Shown: positions 1 through 7,570 of the stretch, in pieces | Numbering within the stretch: position 1 is the first letter of the stretch | How the letters are laid out: every line of letters begins with the position of its first letter | NCBI RefSeq assembly: GCF_900156315.1 | Contig: NZ_FTNI01000024.1 | Location: forward strand, 17,415-81,414 | Direction of reading: 5' to 3' | DNA from: Microbispora rosea | Lineage (GTDB): Bacteria; Actinomycetota; Actinomycetes; Streptosporangiales; Streptosporangiaceae | DNA length: 64,000 bases | The notes under the pieces: generated by a model | Told to the model about the DNA's origin: nothing | The model's database searches: none | The model's input: the letters and a program-made list of their open reading frames with translations, nothing else | Translations under genes and position numbers: made by a program

Positions 1-75
1 GTGCCTGATAACGCGGTGCCTGATAACGCGGTGCCTGATAACGCGGTGCCTGATAACGCGGTGCCTGACGGGGTG
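1..75 (+). repeat. 15-bp tandem repeat, four exact units plus one degenerate unit
   Basis: The unit gtgcctgataacgcg occurs at 1-15, 16-30, 31-45 and 46-60, and a diverged unit follows at 61-75. It encodes a five-residue repeat (M/V-P-D-N-A) at the N-terminus of the serine hydrolase. Each unit carries a possible GTG start, so copy-number change would alter the N-terminus without breaking the frame. The array may continue to the left of the window. Confidence 0.9.
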
Positions 76-1098
76 TCCGCGCTCGAAGAGGTCCTGCGGG
101 CCGCGGTGCCCGAGGTCGCCTCGGCGGCGGTCGCCGAGATCGCCGTGGACGGGCGCACGGTGGCCGCGGCCGCCGTGGGAGAGGCCGTGCGGTACGCCGA
201 CCCGTCCGGGGGATTGTTGGCGGAACGGCCCGCCGTGGCGATGGACGCGCTCTTCGACATCGCCTCCCTGACCAAGATGTTCACGGCCGTGGTGCTGGTC
301 TCGCTGGCCCAGGAGGGCGCGCTCGACCTCGACGAGCCGGTGGCCGTCCGGCTGCCCCGGTTCTACGGGCACCGGCCCGAGATCACCGTGCGGCACCTGC
401 TGACGCATTCGGCGGGCCTGCCCGCGAGCCGCCGGGTGGAGAAGGAGCCGGAGGAGGCCCGCTGGGACCTGGTGCTGTCCACTCCGGAGCAGGGGCCGCC
501 GGGGACGCACCTCTACTCGGACGTCGGCATGATCACGGCCGGCCGGGTTGCGGAGGCCGCCGGCGGCGCGCCGCTGGACGTGCTCGTGCGCGAGCGGGTC
601 ACCGGGCCGCTCGGGCTCGGTGCCACGACGTACGGGCCGGTCGAGCCGGGCCGGGCCGTCGCCACCGAGTTCAAGCGCGGCACCTGCGTGCGGGGCGAGG
701 TGCACGACGAGACGGCTCACGCGCTGGGCGGCGTGGCCGGGCACGCCGGGCTGTTCTCCACCACCGCCGACCTCGTGCGTTTCGGCGAGGCGCTGCGCAC
801 CGGCGGCGGCCCGGCCCTGTCTCCCGCCTGGACCGCCGAGATGCTGCGCGACCAGGGCGTGCCGGGCGCGGCCTTCCGGCAGGGGCTCGGCGTGCGCATC
901 GACGACCCGGCCATCGTGGGGCCGCTCACGGGCGCGTTCGGCCACTCGGGCTTCACCGGAACGTCGCTGGTCGTCGATCCCGCCCACCGGCTGACCGTCG
1001 TGCTGCTCACCAACAACGTGCATCCGCTGCGGGGCCGCCCCGGCATCCGCGACCTCCGGCACGCCGTCGCGGCGGAGGCCCTGCGCCTGGCCGGCTGA
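1..1098 (+). CDS. Serine hydrolase, class C beta-lactamase/DD-peptidase family (5' end uncertain)
   Basis: The protein matches the beta-lactamase/transpeptidase-like serine hydrolases (PF00144 type). The nucleophile motif SLTK (S-x-x-K) lies at about residue 89, the tyrosine motif YSD at about residue 168, and HSG near residue 318 stands where the third motif is expected. Members act as esterases, D-aminopeptidases or PBP4*-like enzymes, so the substrate cannot be stated. The reading frame opens at the first base of the window in a 15-bp tandem repeat, each unit beginning with GTG, so the true start may be any repeat unit or may lie upstream of the window. The core enzyme begins around residue 25. 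No signal peptide is visible, which suggests a cytoplasmic enzyme unless the 5' end is missing. Confidence 0.8.
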   Translation: MPDNAVPDNAVPDNAVPDNAVPDGVSALEEVLRAAVPEVASAAVAEIAVDGRTVAAAAVGEAVRYADPSGGLLAERPAVAMDALFDIASLTKMFTAVVLVSLAQEGALDLDEPVAVRLPRFYGHRPEITVRHLLTHSAGLPASRRVEKEPEEARWDLVLSTPEQGPPGTHLYSDVGMITAGRVAEAAGGAPLDVLVRERVTGPLGLGATTYGPVEPGRAVATEFKRGTCVRGEVHDETAHALGGVAGHAGLFSTTADLVRFGEALRTGGGPALSPAWTAEMLRDQGVPGAAFRQGLGVRIDDPAIVGPLTGAFGHSGFTGTSLVVDPAHRLTVVLLTNNVHPLRGRPGIRDLRHAVAAEALRLAG

Positions 1099-1196
1099 GC
1101 CCGGCGGACGTTTGATCCTCCTCGTCCGGGTCAGTAGGTGACCAGTCCGGCAGACGGACCGATCCGCCGACCGATCCCCGAAGGAGAGGAGCCGCG

Positions 1197-2009
1197 ATGA
1201 CGACCGCGCATCAGGCCGGCCGCCGTCTCGAAGGTGCGGCCCGCAGGGCGGCCGACCACCCTGTCCTGGAGAAGCTCGCCAAGGTCGGGTTCGCCGCCCG
1301 GGGCGTCCTGTACGCGATCATCGGCCTGGTCGCCCTCCAGATCGCCTTCGGCGGCGGCGGGGAGGCCGACAAGAGCAGCGCGCTCCAGATCGTCCGCGAC
1401 GCGCCCCTGGGCGACCCCCTGCTGTGGGTCATGGCCGTCGGCCTGGCCGCACTGACGATCTGGCAGGTCTCCGAGGCCGTTTGGGGCCGGCCCGGGGTCA
1501 AGGAGCGCGTGGAGGCCGTGGCCAGGGCCGTCGTCTACGCCGCCCTGGTGTTCTCGATGGTGGCGCTGCTCACGCGCAACAAGGCCGCCTCCTCGTCCGA
1601 CAGCCAGTCGCAGGACGTCACCAAGACGCTGTTCGAGCTGCCCGGCGGCCAGTTCCTGGTCGGCCTGATGGCGCTGGGCGTGATCGCCCTCGGCGTCTTC
1701 TGGATCTACGAGGGCTGGACCGAGAAGTTCATGAAGGACATGCACGTGACCGGGCCCCGGGCTCGCGGTGTCGTCGTCAAGCTCGGCAAGGCCGGCTACA
1801 TCGCCCGCGGCGTCATCGCGCTGGCCGCCGGCGTCCTGATCGGCCGGGCCGCCCTCACCTACGACCCCGACAAGGCGGCCGGCATCGACGGCGCGCTCAA
1901 GGCGCTCGCCGACACCCCGGCCGGTCCGTGGCTGCTCGTCGTGGTCGCCGTCGGCCTGGTGCTGTTCGCCGTCTACTGCTTCGCGGAGGCCCGCTGGCAC
2001 CGTGTGTGA
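1197..2009 (+). CDS. DUF1206 domain membrane protein
   Basis: This 270-residue protein has the internal threefold repeat typical of DUF1206. Paired hydrophobic helices begin at about residues 30, 110 and 195, and two pairs open with a Gly-(Phe/Tyr)-x-Ala-Arg-Gly signature (GFAARGVLYAI, GYIARGVIALA). The family is common in actinobacteria and has no established biochemical role. The ATG is preceded by a strong ribosome-binding site (AAGGAGAGGAG at about 1180). It stands alone between the hydrolase and the convergent TetR gene. The call rests on the repeated motif, and the function is unknown. Confidence 0.85.
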   Translation: MTTAHQAGRRLEGAARRAADHPVLEKLAKVGFAARGVLYAIIGLVALQIAFGGGGEADKSSALQIVRDAPLGDPLLWVMAVGLAALTIWQVSEAVWGRPGVKERVEAVARAVVYAALVFSMVALLTRNKAASSSDSQSQDVTKTLFELPGGQFLVGLMALGVIALGVFWIYEGWTEKFMKDMHVTGPRARGVVVKLGKAGYIARGVIALAAGVLIGRAALTYDPDKAAGIDGALKALADTPAGPWLLVVVAVGLVLFAVYCFAEARWHRV

Positions 2010-2050
2010 CCCTATGTGACCTGTGTGAGCGGGCGCGCCGGGGCGGAGCC

Positions 2051-2650
2051 TCAGGTCGTCGTCCCGGTCGCCGCGTAGCGTAGACCGTCCATGAGCAGGT
2101 CGAGCAGACGCCCGGCCTGCTCGCGCTGCGCGGGCTCGCCGGCGGCGAGGCAGATGCCGTTCACGCCGGTGAGCACGTCCTCGGCCGCCACGTCCCGCCG
2201 CAGGGTGCCGGCCGTGCGGCCCGCGTCGAGCAGCGTGCCGATCGCGCCGAGCAGCCGGTCGCGGCTGTGCGCGTACGGGTTGGCGCCGGAGGCGATCACG
2301 GCGCGGAGCGCGTCGGCCATGCCCCGTTTGGTAGCCAGGTAGTCGACGAAACGGTCCATCCAGGTGCGCATCGCCACGTCGGGCGGCATCTCGTGCGCTA
2401 GCTCGGCCGCCGCGTCGCACAGCTTCGCCAGCTCGTTGCGGTAGGCCGCCTCGATCAGCGCCTCCCGGGTGGGGAAGTGGCGGTAGAGCGTGCCGATGCC
2501 GACGCCGGCCTCCTTCGCGATCGCGTCGAGCGTGACATCCGGCCCGTCCTGGGAGAACGCCCGCACGGCGACGTCGAGCAGCCGCTCGCGGTTGCGCCGG
2601 GCGTCGGCGCGCAACGGCTTGGCTGCGGGTGGTCGAGCGGGGGTGGACAC
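2051..2650 (-). CDS. TetR/AcrR family transcriptional regulator
   Basis: This 199-residue repressor has an N-terminal TetR helix-turn-helix (about residues 17-63, with GVGIGTLYRHFPTRE as recognition helix and turn) and a variable C-terminal ligand domain. Translation starts at a GTG. It is divergent from the SDR gene at 2788, and two palindromes sit in the 137-bp shared promoter region (2679-2692 and 2710-2727). The simplest reading is that it represses itself and the SDR gene. The inducer is unknown. Confidence 0.9.
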   Translation of the reverse strand: MSTPARPPAAKPLRADARRNRERLLDVAVRAFSQDGPDVTLDAIAKEAGVGIGTLYRHFPTREALIEAAYRNELAKLCDAAAELAHEMPPDVAMRTWMDRFVDYLATKRGMADALRAVIASGANPYAHSRDRLLGAIGTLLDAGRTAGTLRRDVAAEDVLTGVNGICLAAGEPAQREQAGRLLDLLMDGLRYAATGTTT

Positions 2651-2678
2651 GGCTCCTCCACAGGCGCGGGTTGCTAAA

Positions 2679-2727
2679 CGGAGGGTCCTCCGATTAGAGT
2701 TCCAGGCGTACCGGAGGTTCCTCCGGT
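2679..2727. promoter_or_regulatory. Paired palindromic operators for the divergent TetR/SDR genes
   Basis: Two inverted repeats with the same core lie between the divergent genes: CGGAGGGTCCTCCG at 2679-2692 and ACCGGAGGTTCCTCCGGT at 2710-2727. Both have perfect arms and share GGAGG-N2-CCTCC, with centres 33 bp apart. Paired dyads next to a TetR gene are the usual arrangement for autoregulation plus control of the divergent target. Assignment to this TetR is inference from position. Confidence 0.75.
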
Positions 2728-2787
2728 TTTCCTGATTGTAGCGGCCGGGCTCCCGGGGGGCCGCCGCCGTACGGGACGGGGACGAAC

Positions 2788-3732
2788 ATGACTCAGACCA
2801 CCCGCATCACCACGCCGTTCACCGCGCAGTCCACCGCGGCCGAGGTCCTGGAAGGCGTCGACCTGCGCGGTCGGCGCGCGATCGTGACCGGTGGCGCGTC
2901 GGGGATCGGCGTCGAGACCGCCCGGGCGCTGGCCGCGGCGGGCGCGGAGGTGACGATCGCGGTCCGCGACCTCGACGCGGGCAAGCGGACCGCCGAGGAC
3001 ATCGCCGCCACCACCGCGGGCGCGCCCGTTCTCGTCGCGCCGCTTGACCTCGCCGACCAGGCCTCCGTCGCGGCGTTCGTCGCCGGGTGGGAGGGGCCGC
3101 TGCACATCCTGGTCAACAACGCCGGAGTGATGGCGTGCCCGGAGACGCGGACTCCCGAGGGCTGGGAACTGCAGTTCGCGACCAACCACCTCGGTCACTT
3201 CGCGCTGGCCACGGGCCTCCACCCGGCGCTCGCGGCGGCCGGCGGCGCCCGCGTCGTGTCGGTCAGCTCCAGCGCCCACCTGCGCTCGCCGGTCGTCTTC
3301 GACGACATCCACTTCAAGGAGCGCCCGTACGAGCCGTGGCTGGCGTACGGGCAGTCGAAGACGGCCAACGTGCTGTTCGCGGTCGAGGCCGGCAGGCGGT
3401 GGGCCGGCGACGGCATCACGGTCAACGCGCTCATGCCCGGGGGGATCCCCACCGGCCTTCAGCGGCACCTGGAGCCCGACTACATCGAGCGCCGCCGCGC
3501 GCTGGGCAACTCGACCGGCGTGACGTGGAAGAACACCGAGCAGGGCGCGGCCACCTCCGTGCTGCTCGGCGCCTCGCCGCTGGTCGAGGGCGTCAGCGGA
3601 CGCTACTTCGAGGACAACCAGGAGGCGGAGGTCGTCGAATCGGGCGAGGGCCGGGGCGTCGCGGCGTACGCGCTCGACCCGGAGGCCGCCACCCTCCTCT
3701 GGCAGGTGTCGGCGGACCTGCTCGACCTGTAG
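2788..3732 (+). CDS. Short-chain dehydrogenase/reductase (WWOX/retinol dehydrogenase-like)
   Basis: This 314-residue SDR has the NAD(P)-binding TGGASGIG motif near residue 36, the NNAG motif at about residue 110, a catalytic Ser in the VSSSAH segment and the Y-x-x-x-K pair in YGQSK. It is longer than classical SDRs (about 250 residues) and resembles the WWOX/retinol dehydrogenase-like group. The substrate is unknown. It is divergent from a TetR gene with two intervening operators, so it is probably the repressor's target. Its last 41 codons are duplicated 2.1 kb downstream, beyond the next SDR gene (5714-5837). Confidence 0.9.
   Translation: MTQTTRITTPFTAQSTAAEVLEGVDLRGRRAIVTGGASGIGVETARALAAAGAEVTIAVRDLDAGKRTAEDIAATTAGAPVLVAPLDLADQASVAAFVAGWEGPLHILVNNAGVMACPETRTPEGWELQFATNHLGHFALATGLHPALAAAGGARVVSVSSSAHLRSPVVFDDIHFKERPYEPWLAYGQSKTANVLFAVEAGRRWAGDGITVNALMPGGIPTGLQRHLEPDYIERRRALGNSTGVTWKNTEQGAATSVLLGASPLVEGVSGRYFEDNQEAEVVESGEGRGVAAYALDPEAATLLWQVSADLLDL
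3607..3730 (+). repeat. 124-bp direct repeat, upstream copy (3' end of an SDR gene)
   Basis: This segment covers the last codons of the first SDR gene and recurs at 5714-5837 with only two differences, at 3612-3613 (GG here, AA there). The final 117 bp are identical. It is immediately followed by a 17-bp tandem duplication of the gene end (3718-3734 and 3737-3753, period 19). The two copies flank the ECF sigma/SDR pair. Confidence 0.95.
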
Positions 3733-3783
3733 ATTCCTGCTCGACCTGTAGATCCCGGGGCACTCCGGCCGCCGGGCCGCCGG

Positions 3784-4719
3784 TCATGACGTCCGCTGGT
3801 CGCGGCGGGTCTGCTTCTTCTCGCGGATGACCGCGTGGGCGTCGGCGACGGGGCCGAGGTGAGCGAGCTTGTCGGGGTTGACGATCGAGCGGATGGTCTG
3901 GATGCGTCCGTCCAGGATGTCGAACGTCCAGACGTTGAAGACGCGGCTCTCGCGGTCGCGGATGATCAAGCCCGGCCGGCCGTTCACCTCGTGCGCCTCC
4001 AGCACCGCGCCGATTTGGGCGAACGGCGGGATAGTGACCGACAGCACCCGGGCGACCTTCGCGGCGCCGAAGAGGGGGATCGTGCTCCCGATCTTGCCGG
4101 CGCCGTCGTTGACGAGCTGGACGTCGGCGGCCAGCAGTTCCTGCAGCCCTGCGACGTCCCCCTCCCGCATCGCATGGAAGAACCGCCCGGCGAGCCGGTC
4201 GCGCGTCTGGCGATCCGCCTCGAAGCGGGGCCGGCCCGCGTCCATGTGGCGGCGCGCCTGCAGCGCGAGCTGGCGGCAGGCCGCCTCCGACCGCTCCACC
4301 GCGTCGGCGATCTCCCGGTAGCTGAAGGCGAACACCTCGCGGAGCACGAAGACCGCGCGTTCGAGCGGGCTGAGCCGCTCCAGCAGGATCAGCGCCGCCA
4401 TCGACAACGAGTCGGACAGCTCCGCCGACCGCTCCGGGTCCTGGTAGGGGTCGGTCAGCAGCGGTTCTGGGAACCACGGCCCGACGTACGCCTCGCGCCG
4501 CACGCGGGCCGAGCGCAGCACGTCGATCGAGATCCGCGTCACCGTGGCCGACAGGAAGGCCTTGGGCGACTCGGCCTGGGTCGCGGAGCCTTCGTAGCGC
4601 AGCCAGGCCTCCTGAACCGCGTCCTCGGCCTCGCTCACGCTGCCCAGGACGCGATAGGCGATCGCGAACAGCAGCGGCCTCAGTTCCTGGAACTCCTCGA
4701 CGCGGGTCACACCGATCAT
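3784..4719 (-). CDS. ECF41/SigJ-type RNA polymerase sigma factor with SnoaL-like C-terminal domain
   Basis: The sigma-70 region 2 (RPLLFAIAYRVLGSVSEAEDAVQEAWLR split over about residues 12-40) and region 4 (SPLERAVFVLREVFAFSYREIAD) are clear. The inter-domain PWFPEP segment and the C-terminal NPDKL motif (IVNPDKLAHLG) are hallmarks of ECF41, whose SnoaL-like extension both assists and restrains the sigma factor in place of a separate anti-sigma factor. I chose the ATG at 4719; an in-frame ATG at 4731 and an upstream start at 4764 would overlap the divergent promoter. It is divergent from an SDR gene, the oxidoreductase neighbour reported as typical of this family. Confidence 0.88.
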   Translation of the reverse strand: MIGVTRVEEFQELRPLLFAIAYRVLGSVSEAEDAVQEAWLRYEGSATQAESPKAFLSATVTRISIDVLRSARVRREAYVGPWFPEPLLTDPYQDPERSAELSDSLSMAALILLERLSPLERAVFVLREVFAFSYREIADAVERSEAACRQLALQARRHMDAGRPRFEADRQTRDRLAGRFFHAMREGDVAGLQELLAADVQLVNDGAGKIGSTIPLFGAAKVARVLSVTIPPFAQIGAVLEAHEVNGRPGLIIRDRESRVFNVWTFDILDGRIQTIRSIVNPDKLAHLGPVADAHAVIREKKQTRRDQRTS

Positions 4720-4843
4720 TGATATCACCATGCCGGACAAACGCGACATTGTGCCGCAGGTCACACTCGGGCGATCTCACATCTCCGCCGGCCGTCTCGT
4801 CCAGGGGGTTGTAACGGCTGAACGCGAAAACAAGGAGCACACC

Positions 4844-5689
4844 ATGCAGAAGGTCTGGTTCGTCACCGGCTCGTCCCGCGGCCTGGGCCGCAACTTCGTG
4901 GAGGCCGCGCTCAAGCGCGGCGACAAGGTCGCCGCCACCGCACGGAGCACCGCGAGCCTGCAGGCGCTGGTCGACACCTATGGGGACGCGGTGCTGCCGC
5001 TGGAGATGGACGTGACCGACAGGGCCGCCGTCTTCGAGAGCGTGCAGCGCGCCAAGGAGCACTTCGGGCGGCTGGACGTCATCGTGAACAACGCCGGGTA
5101 CGCCCAGATCGGCGCGGTCGAGGAGCTGACCGAGCAGGACCTGCGCGACCAGATGGAGACCAACCTGTTCGGTGCGGTGTGGGTGGTCCAGGCGGCGCTG
5201 CCCCACCTGCGCGAGCAGCGCTCGGGGCACATCATCCAGCTCTCCTCGGCGGCCGGGGTGATCGCGATGCCGCTCGGCGGCGCGTACCACGCCTCCAAGT
5301 GGGCCCTGGAGGGCCTGAACGAGGCGCTCGCCGGTGAGGTCGCCGAGTTCGGCGTCAAGCTGACCATCATCGAGCCCGGCGGCTTCGCCACCCGCGACGG
5401 CAACAACCCCGACCCGCTGGCCAACGGCCACATGGCCGCGCCCGACCCGGCCTACGACGGTCTCCGTCAGCGCCTCGGGGCGATGACCGGGAAGATGCCC
5501 GCCGGCGACCCGGCCGCCGCGGCGCAGGCACTGCTGAAGCTCGTCGACTCCGAGAACCCGCCGCTGCGGGTGCTGTTCGGCAAGGGCTTCCACCCACTGA
5601 TCGAGCAGGCCTACGCCGACCGGCTCAAGACCTGGTCCGACTGGCAGGACCTCTCCATCGAGGCACACGGCACCCTCGAAGCCCGCTGA
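4844..5689 (+). CDS. Short-chain dehydrogenase/reductase next to ECF41 sigma factor
   Basis: This classical SDR of 281 residues has TGSSRGLGR at residues 7-15, NNAG near residue 81, a catalytic Ser in QLSSAAG, and YHASK as the Y-x-x-x-K pair. The start at 4844 is supported by AAGGAG at 4831; the frame stays open upstream to 4730, but that extension overlaps the divergent promoter. It is probably controlled by the divergent ECF41 sigma factor. After its stop codon the same frame continues, without another stop, into a duplicated copy of the C-terminal tail of the first SDR, ending at 5840. Confidence 0.9.
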   Translation: MQKVWFVTGSSRGLGRNFVEAALKRGDKVAATARSTASLQALVDTYGDAVLPLEMDVTDRAAVFESVQRAKEHFGRLDVIVNNAGYAQIGAVEELTEQDLRDQMETNLFGAVWVVQAALPHLREQRSGHIIQLSSAAGVIAMPLGGAYHASKWALEGLNEALAGEVAEFGVKLTIIEPGGFATRDGNNPDPLANGHMAAPDPAYDGLRQRLGAMTGKMPAGDPAAAAQALLKLVDSENPPLRVLFGKGFHPLIEQAYADRLKTWSDWQDLSIEAHGTLEAR

Positions 5690-5713
5690 CCCAGGCAAGA
5701 GACCGCGCAACCC

Positions 5714-5840
5714 TTCGAAAACAACCAGGAGGCGGAGGTCGTCGAATCGGGCGAGGGCCGGGGCGTCGCGGCGTACGCGCTCGACCCGGAGGCCGCCACC
5801 CTCCTCTGGCAGGTGTCGGCGGACCTGCTCGACCTGTGAT
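5714..5840 (+). pseudogene. Duplicated 3' fragment of the SDR gene at 2788
   Basis: This is the second copy of the 124-bp direct repeat (5714-5837) and encodes the last 41 residues of the first SDR, ending in TGA. It has no start codon of its own. It lies 24 bp after, and in the same frame as, the stop codon of the second SDR. A 14-bp tandem repeat (gtgatctcccgcg units at 5836-5870) follows. It is a remnant of duplication or recombination; the rest of 5690-6005 shows no gene. Confidence 0.9.
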
Positions 5841-6005
5841 CTCCCGCGTGTGATCTCCCGCGGGTGATCTGGCGGCACGGTCCGCCCGAGCCGAGGCCCG
5901 GCCTTTCCAGCCGGGCCTTCGCGTTTCTCCCGGACTGGCGCCGGGCCGATACATGGAGGCGGGTGAAATCGTCCGTGCTCAACGGGGGCCGCTCCGTCCG
6001 AACCG

Positions 6006-6851
6006 TCACAGGAGGAACGGGAGTGCCCGCGCGACCACGACCGGGCCCGATTTGGGTTGTGTCGGAGAAAGATGATCAAGGCCCTCGACGGTTGTGAGAG
6101 TGGCGTCGGGAAGGGTGTCGCGGAGCATGGCGAACTCCGCTCGGTGATCGGGCTTGGAGCGGCCGCCGACGAGGAGGAGCACCGGGGCGGTGACGTCGGC
6201 GAATTCGGGGAGCCGGCCGTACTGGGCGGCGAGCTGCTCGTGTTCGGCCAGGCACGCCTTCAGCAGGGATCGCATGCGCTCCCATCTCTGCCCGCGCAAC
6301 ACCACGCGCATCACGGTGCGCAGATACCAGTGCGGCAGTTTGGTCATGAAGGCCGGCGCTCCGCCGGAGCCTTGGACGAAGTGGACGAACGCGCCGTAGT
6401 GGTCGCCCGCGGCCAGCCGCTCCCGGAACGGGGCCATCCATCCGGTGGGGACGGGGGCGCAGGGCACTCCCGGCTCGTAGACCGCGATGCGGTCGAACAA
6501 CGGGAAGGAGCGTGCGGTCTCCAGGATGACAAGCCCGCCATAACTGTGCCCGAAGGCCAGGCGGGCCCCGGTCGCGGCCTGGACGGCGCGTAGATCCTCC
6601 ACTTCCTTGGCCAGGGAATACTCCGGTCCCTGGGGGCCGCTGGCGCCGCGTCCGCGCCGGTCGACGACGTGCACGGTGAAGGAGCGAGCCAGCAGCCGGG
6701 CCAGCGGCAGGTAGTCGTCGGAGGTGCTCAGGTTGCCGCCGACCACGATCAGGTCCGGTCCTGCGCCCAGGGTCCGGTAACCGATCGCCGTGCCGTCGGC
6801 CGAAACTGCCGTGTGCTCGTGTAAGGGCGAAATATCGGTGTTCTGGCTCAC
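6006..6851 (-). CDS. Alpha/beta hydrolase
   Basis: This 281-residue alpha/beta-fold hydrolase has the nucleophile elbow GHSYGG near residue 101, an acidic residue in the LLLVGGRSKPDHR segment and a C-terminal His in EGLDHLSPT. The catalytic Ser-Asp/Glu-His arrangement is complete. The substrate is unknown; this size covers esterases, lactonases and haloperoxidase-like enzymes. The GTG start overlaps the stop codon of the MarR gene by 4 bp (GTGA), so the two are translationally coupled and the hydrolase is probably under MarR control. Confidence 0.85.
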   Translation of the reverse strand: MSQNTDISPLHEHTAVSADGTAIGYRTLGAGPDLIVVGGNLSTSDDYLPLARLLARSFTVHVVDRRGRGASGPQGPEYSLAKEVEDLRAVQAATGARLAFGHSYGGLVILETARSFPLFDRIAVYEPGVPCAPVPTGWMAPFRERLAAGDHYGAFVHFVQGSGGAPAFMTKLPHWYLRTVMRVVLRGQRWERMRSLLKACLAEHEQLAAQYGRLPEFADVTAPVLLLVGGRSKPDHRAEFAMLRDTLPDATLTTVEGLDHLSPTQPKSGPVVVARALPFLL

Positions 6852-7285
6852 TTTCCCGCCTCCCGCTCCAGCCGGTCGAACGTGGTCAGCAGCCGCGCGG
6901 TGTGCTCGGCGTACTCGGCGTACGGCACGCCGCTCGCCGCGACGACGGCGGCAAGCCGGTCTTCGAACTCCTGCCGGATCGAGGCCACCCGCCGCTTCCC
7001 CTCGTCGGTGAGGCTCAGCCGCCGGCGGTTGCCCCCGGCGGGGTCGGGCTGGACATCGAGGAGGCCGTCGGCGGCCAGTACACCGGTCATGCGGCTCACC
7101 GACGGCTCGGTGACGCCGAGGTATTCGGCGAGGGTTCGCTGTGTCGAGGCCTCCAGTTCCCCGACCAGGGTCAGGGCCAGGAAGCGGCTGTAGGAGATGT
7201 CGTGCTCTGCCCGGAGAATCCGGTCGGCGGCCCGGTCCAGCCGGGCGGTGAGCACGTGCAGGTTGAGGCTGAGATTCCGTTCCAT
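6848..7285 (-). CDS. MarR family transcriptional regulator
   Basis: This 145-residue winged-helix protein has a MarR-type DNA-binding segment (TLAEYLGVTEPSVSRMTGVLAADGLL) and a beta-wing with DPAGGNRRRLSLTDEG. It is the first gene of a two-gene operon with the alpha/beta hydrolase. Two tandem palindromes at 7289-7312 lie directly upstream of the ATG, a position that would block its own promoter. The ligand may be a substrate of the hydrolase, but this is inference. Confidence 0.9.
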   Translation of the reverse strand: MERNLSLNLHVLTARLDRAADRILRAEHDISYSRFLALTLVGELEASTQRTLAEYLGVTEPSVSRMTGVLAADGLLDVQPDPAGGNRRRLSLTDEGKRRVASIRQEFEDRLAAVVAASGVPYAEYAEHTARLLTTFDRLEREAGK

Positions 7286-7287
7286 GC

Positions 7288-7313
7288 AGCTAACTTAGCA
7301 AGCTAACTTAGCC
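7288..7313. promoter_or_regulatory. Tandem palindromic MarR operator
   Basis: The 13-bp sequence agctaacttagc(a/c) is repeated exactly at 7288-7300 and 7301-7313. Each copy contains the perfect 11-bp palindrome GCTAACTTAGC. The pair starts 3 bp upstream of the MarR start codon. MarR proteins bind such short dyads and usually repress themselves. The AT-rich sequence contrasts with the surrounding GC-rich DNA. Confidence 0.75.
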
Positions 7314-7570
7314 AATGCAAGGTGGGTCGCCACTCTGGGTCGGAGGGGTCGGCGGCGTACGTGAATCGCCATGAGGCGCGCAGAAGACGTCAGGACATCT
7401 GCGCGGGCCGGCCGAAGAACCTGGCATCCCCCAACCGTGGACCCGGAGAGCGGGTCGCCTCCGATTGGAAAGAGGGCTACGTATCAACCGGCACGTTCCT
7501 GTGCCAGGTTCCCATCCTTCGCTCTTTGGTCTCTCCTCACAGGGAGAGGCATCACATAAAGTACCCGGGT

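Noticed and set aside
4720..4843. ECF41-type promoter motif in the sigma/SDR divergent region
   Set aside because: A GGTCACA element is present at 4759-4765, but no CGTC lies at the expected spacing, so I do not claim a promoter.
3593..6079. Long minus-strand frame (828 codons) across the sigma/SDR region
   Set aside because: It is composed of low-complexity sequence and overlaps the well-supported sigma and SDR genes in other frames.
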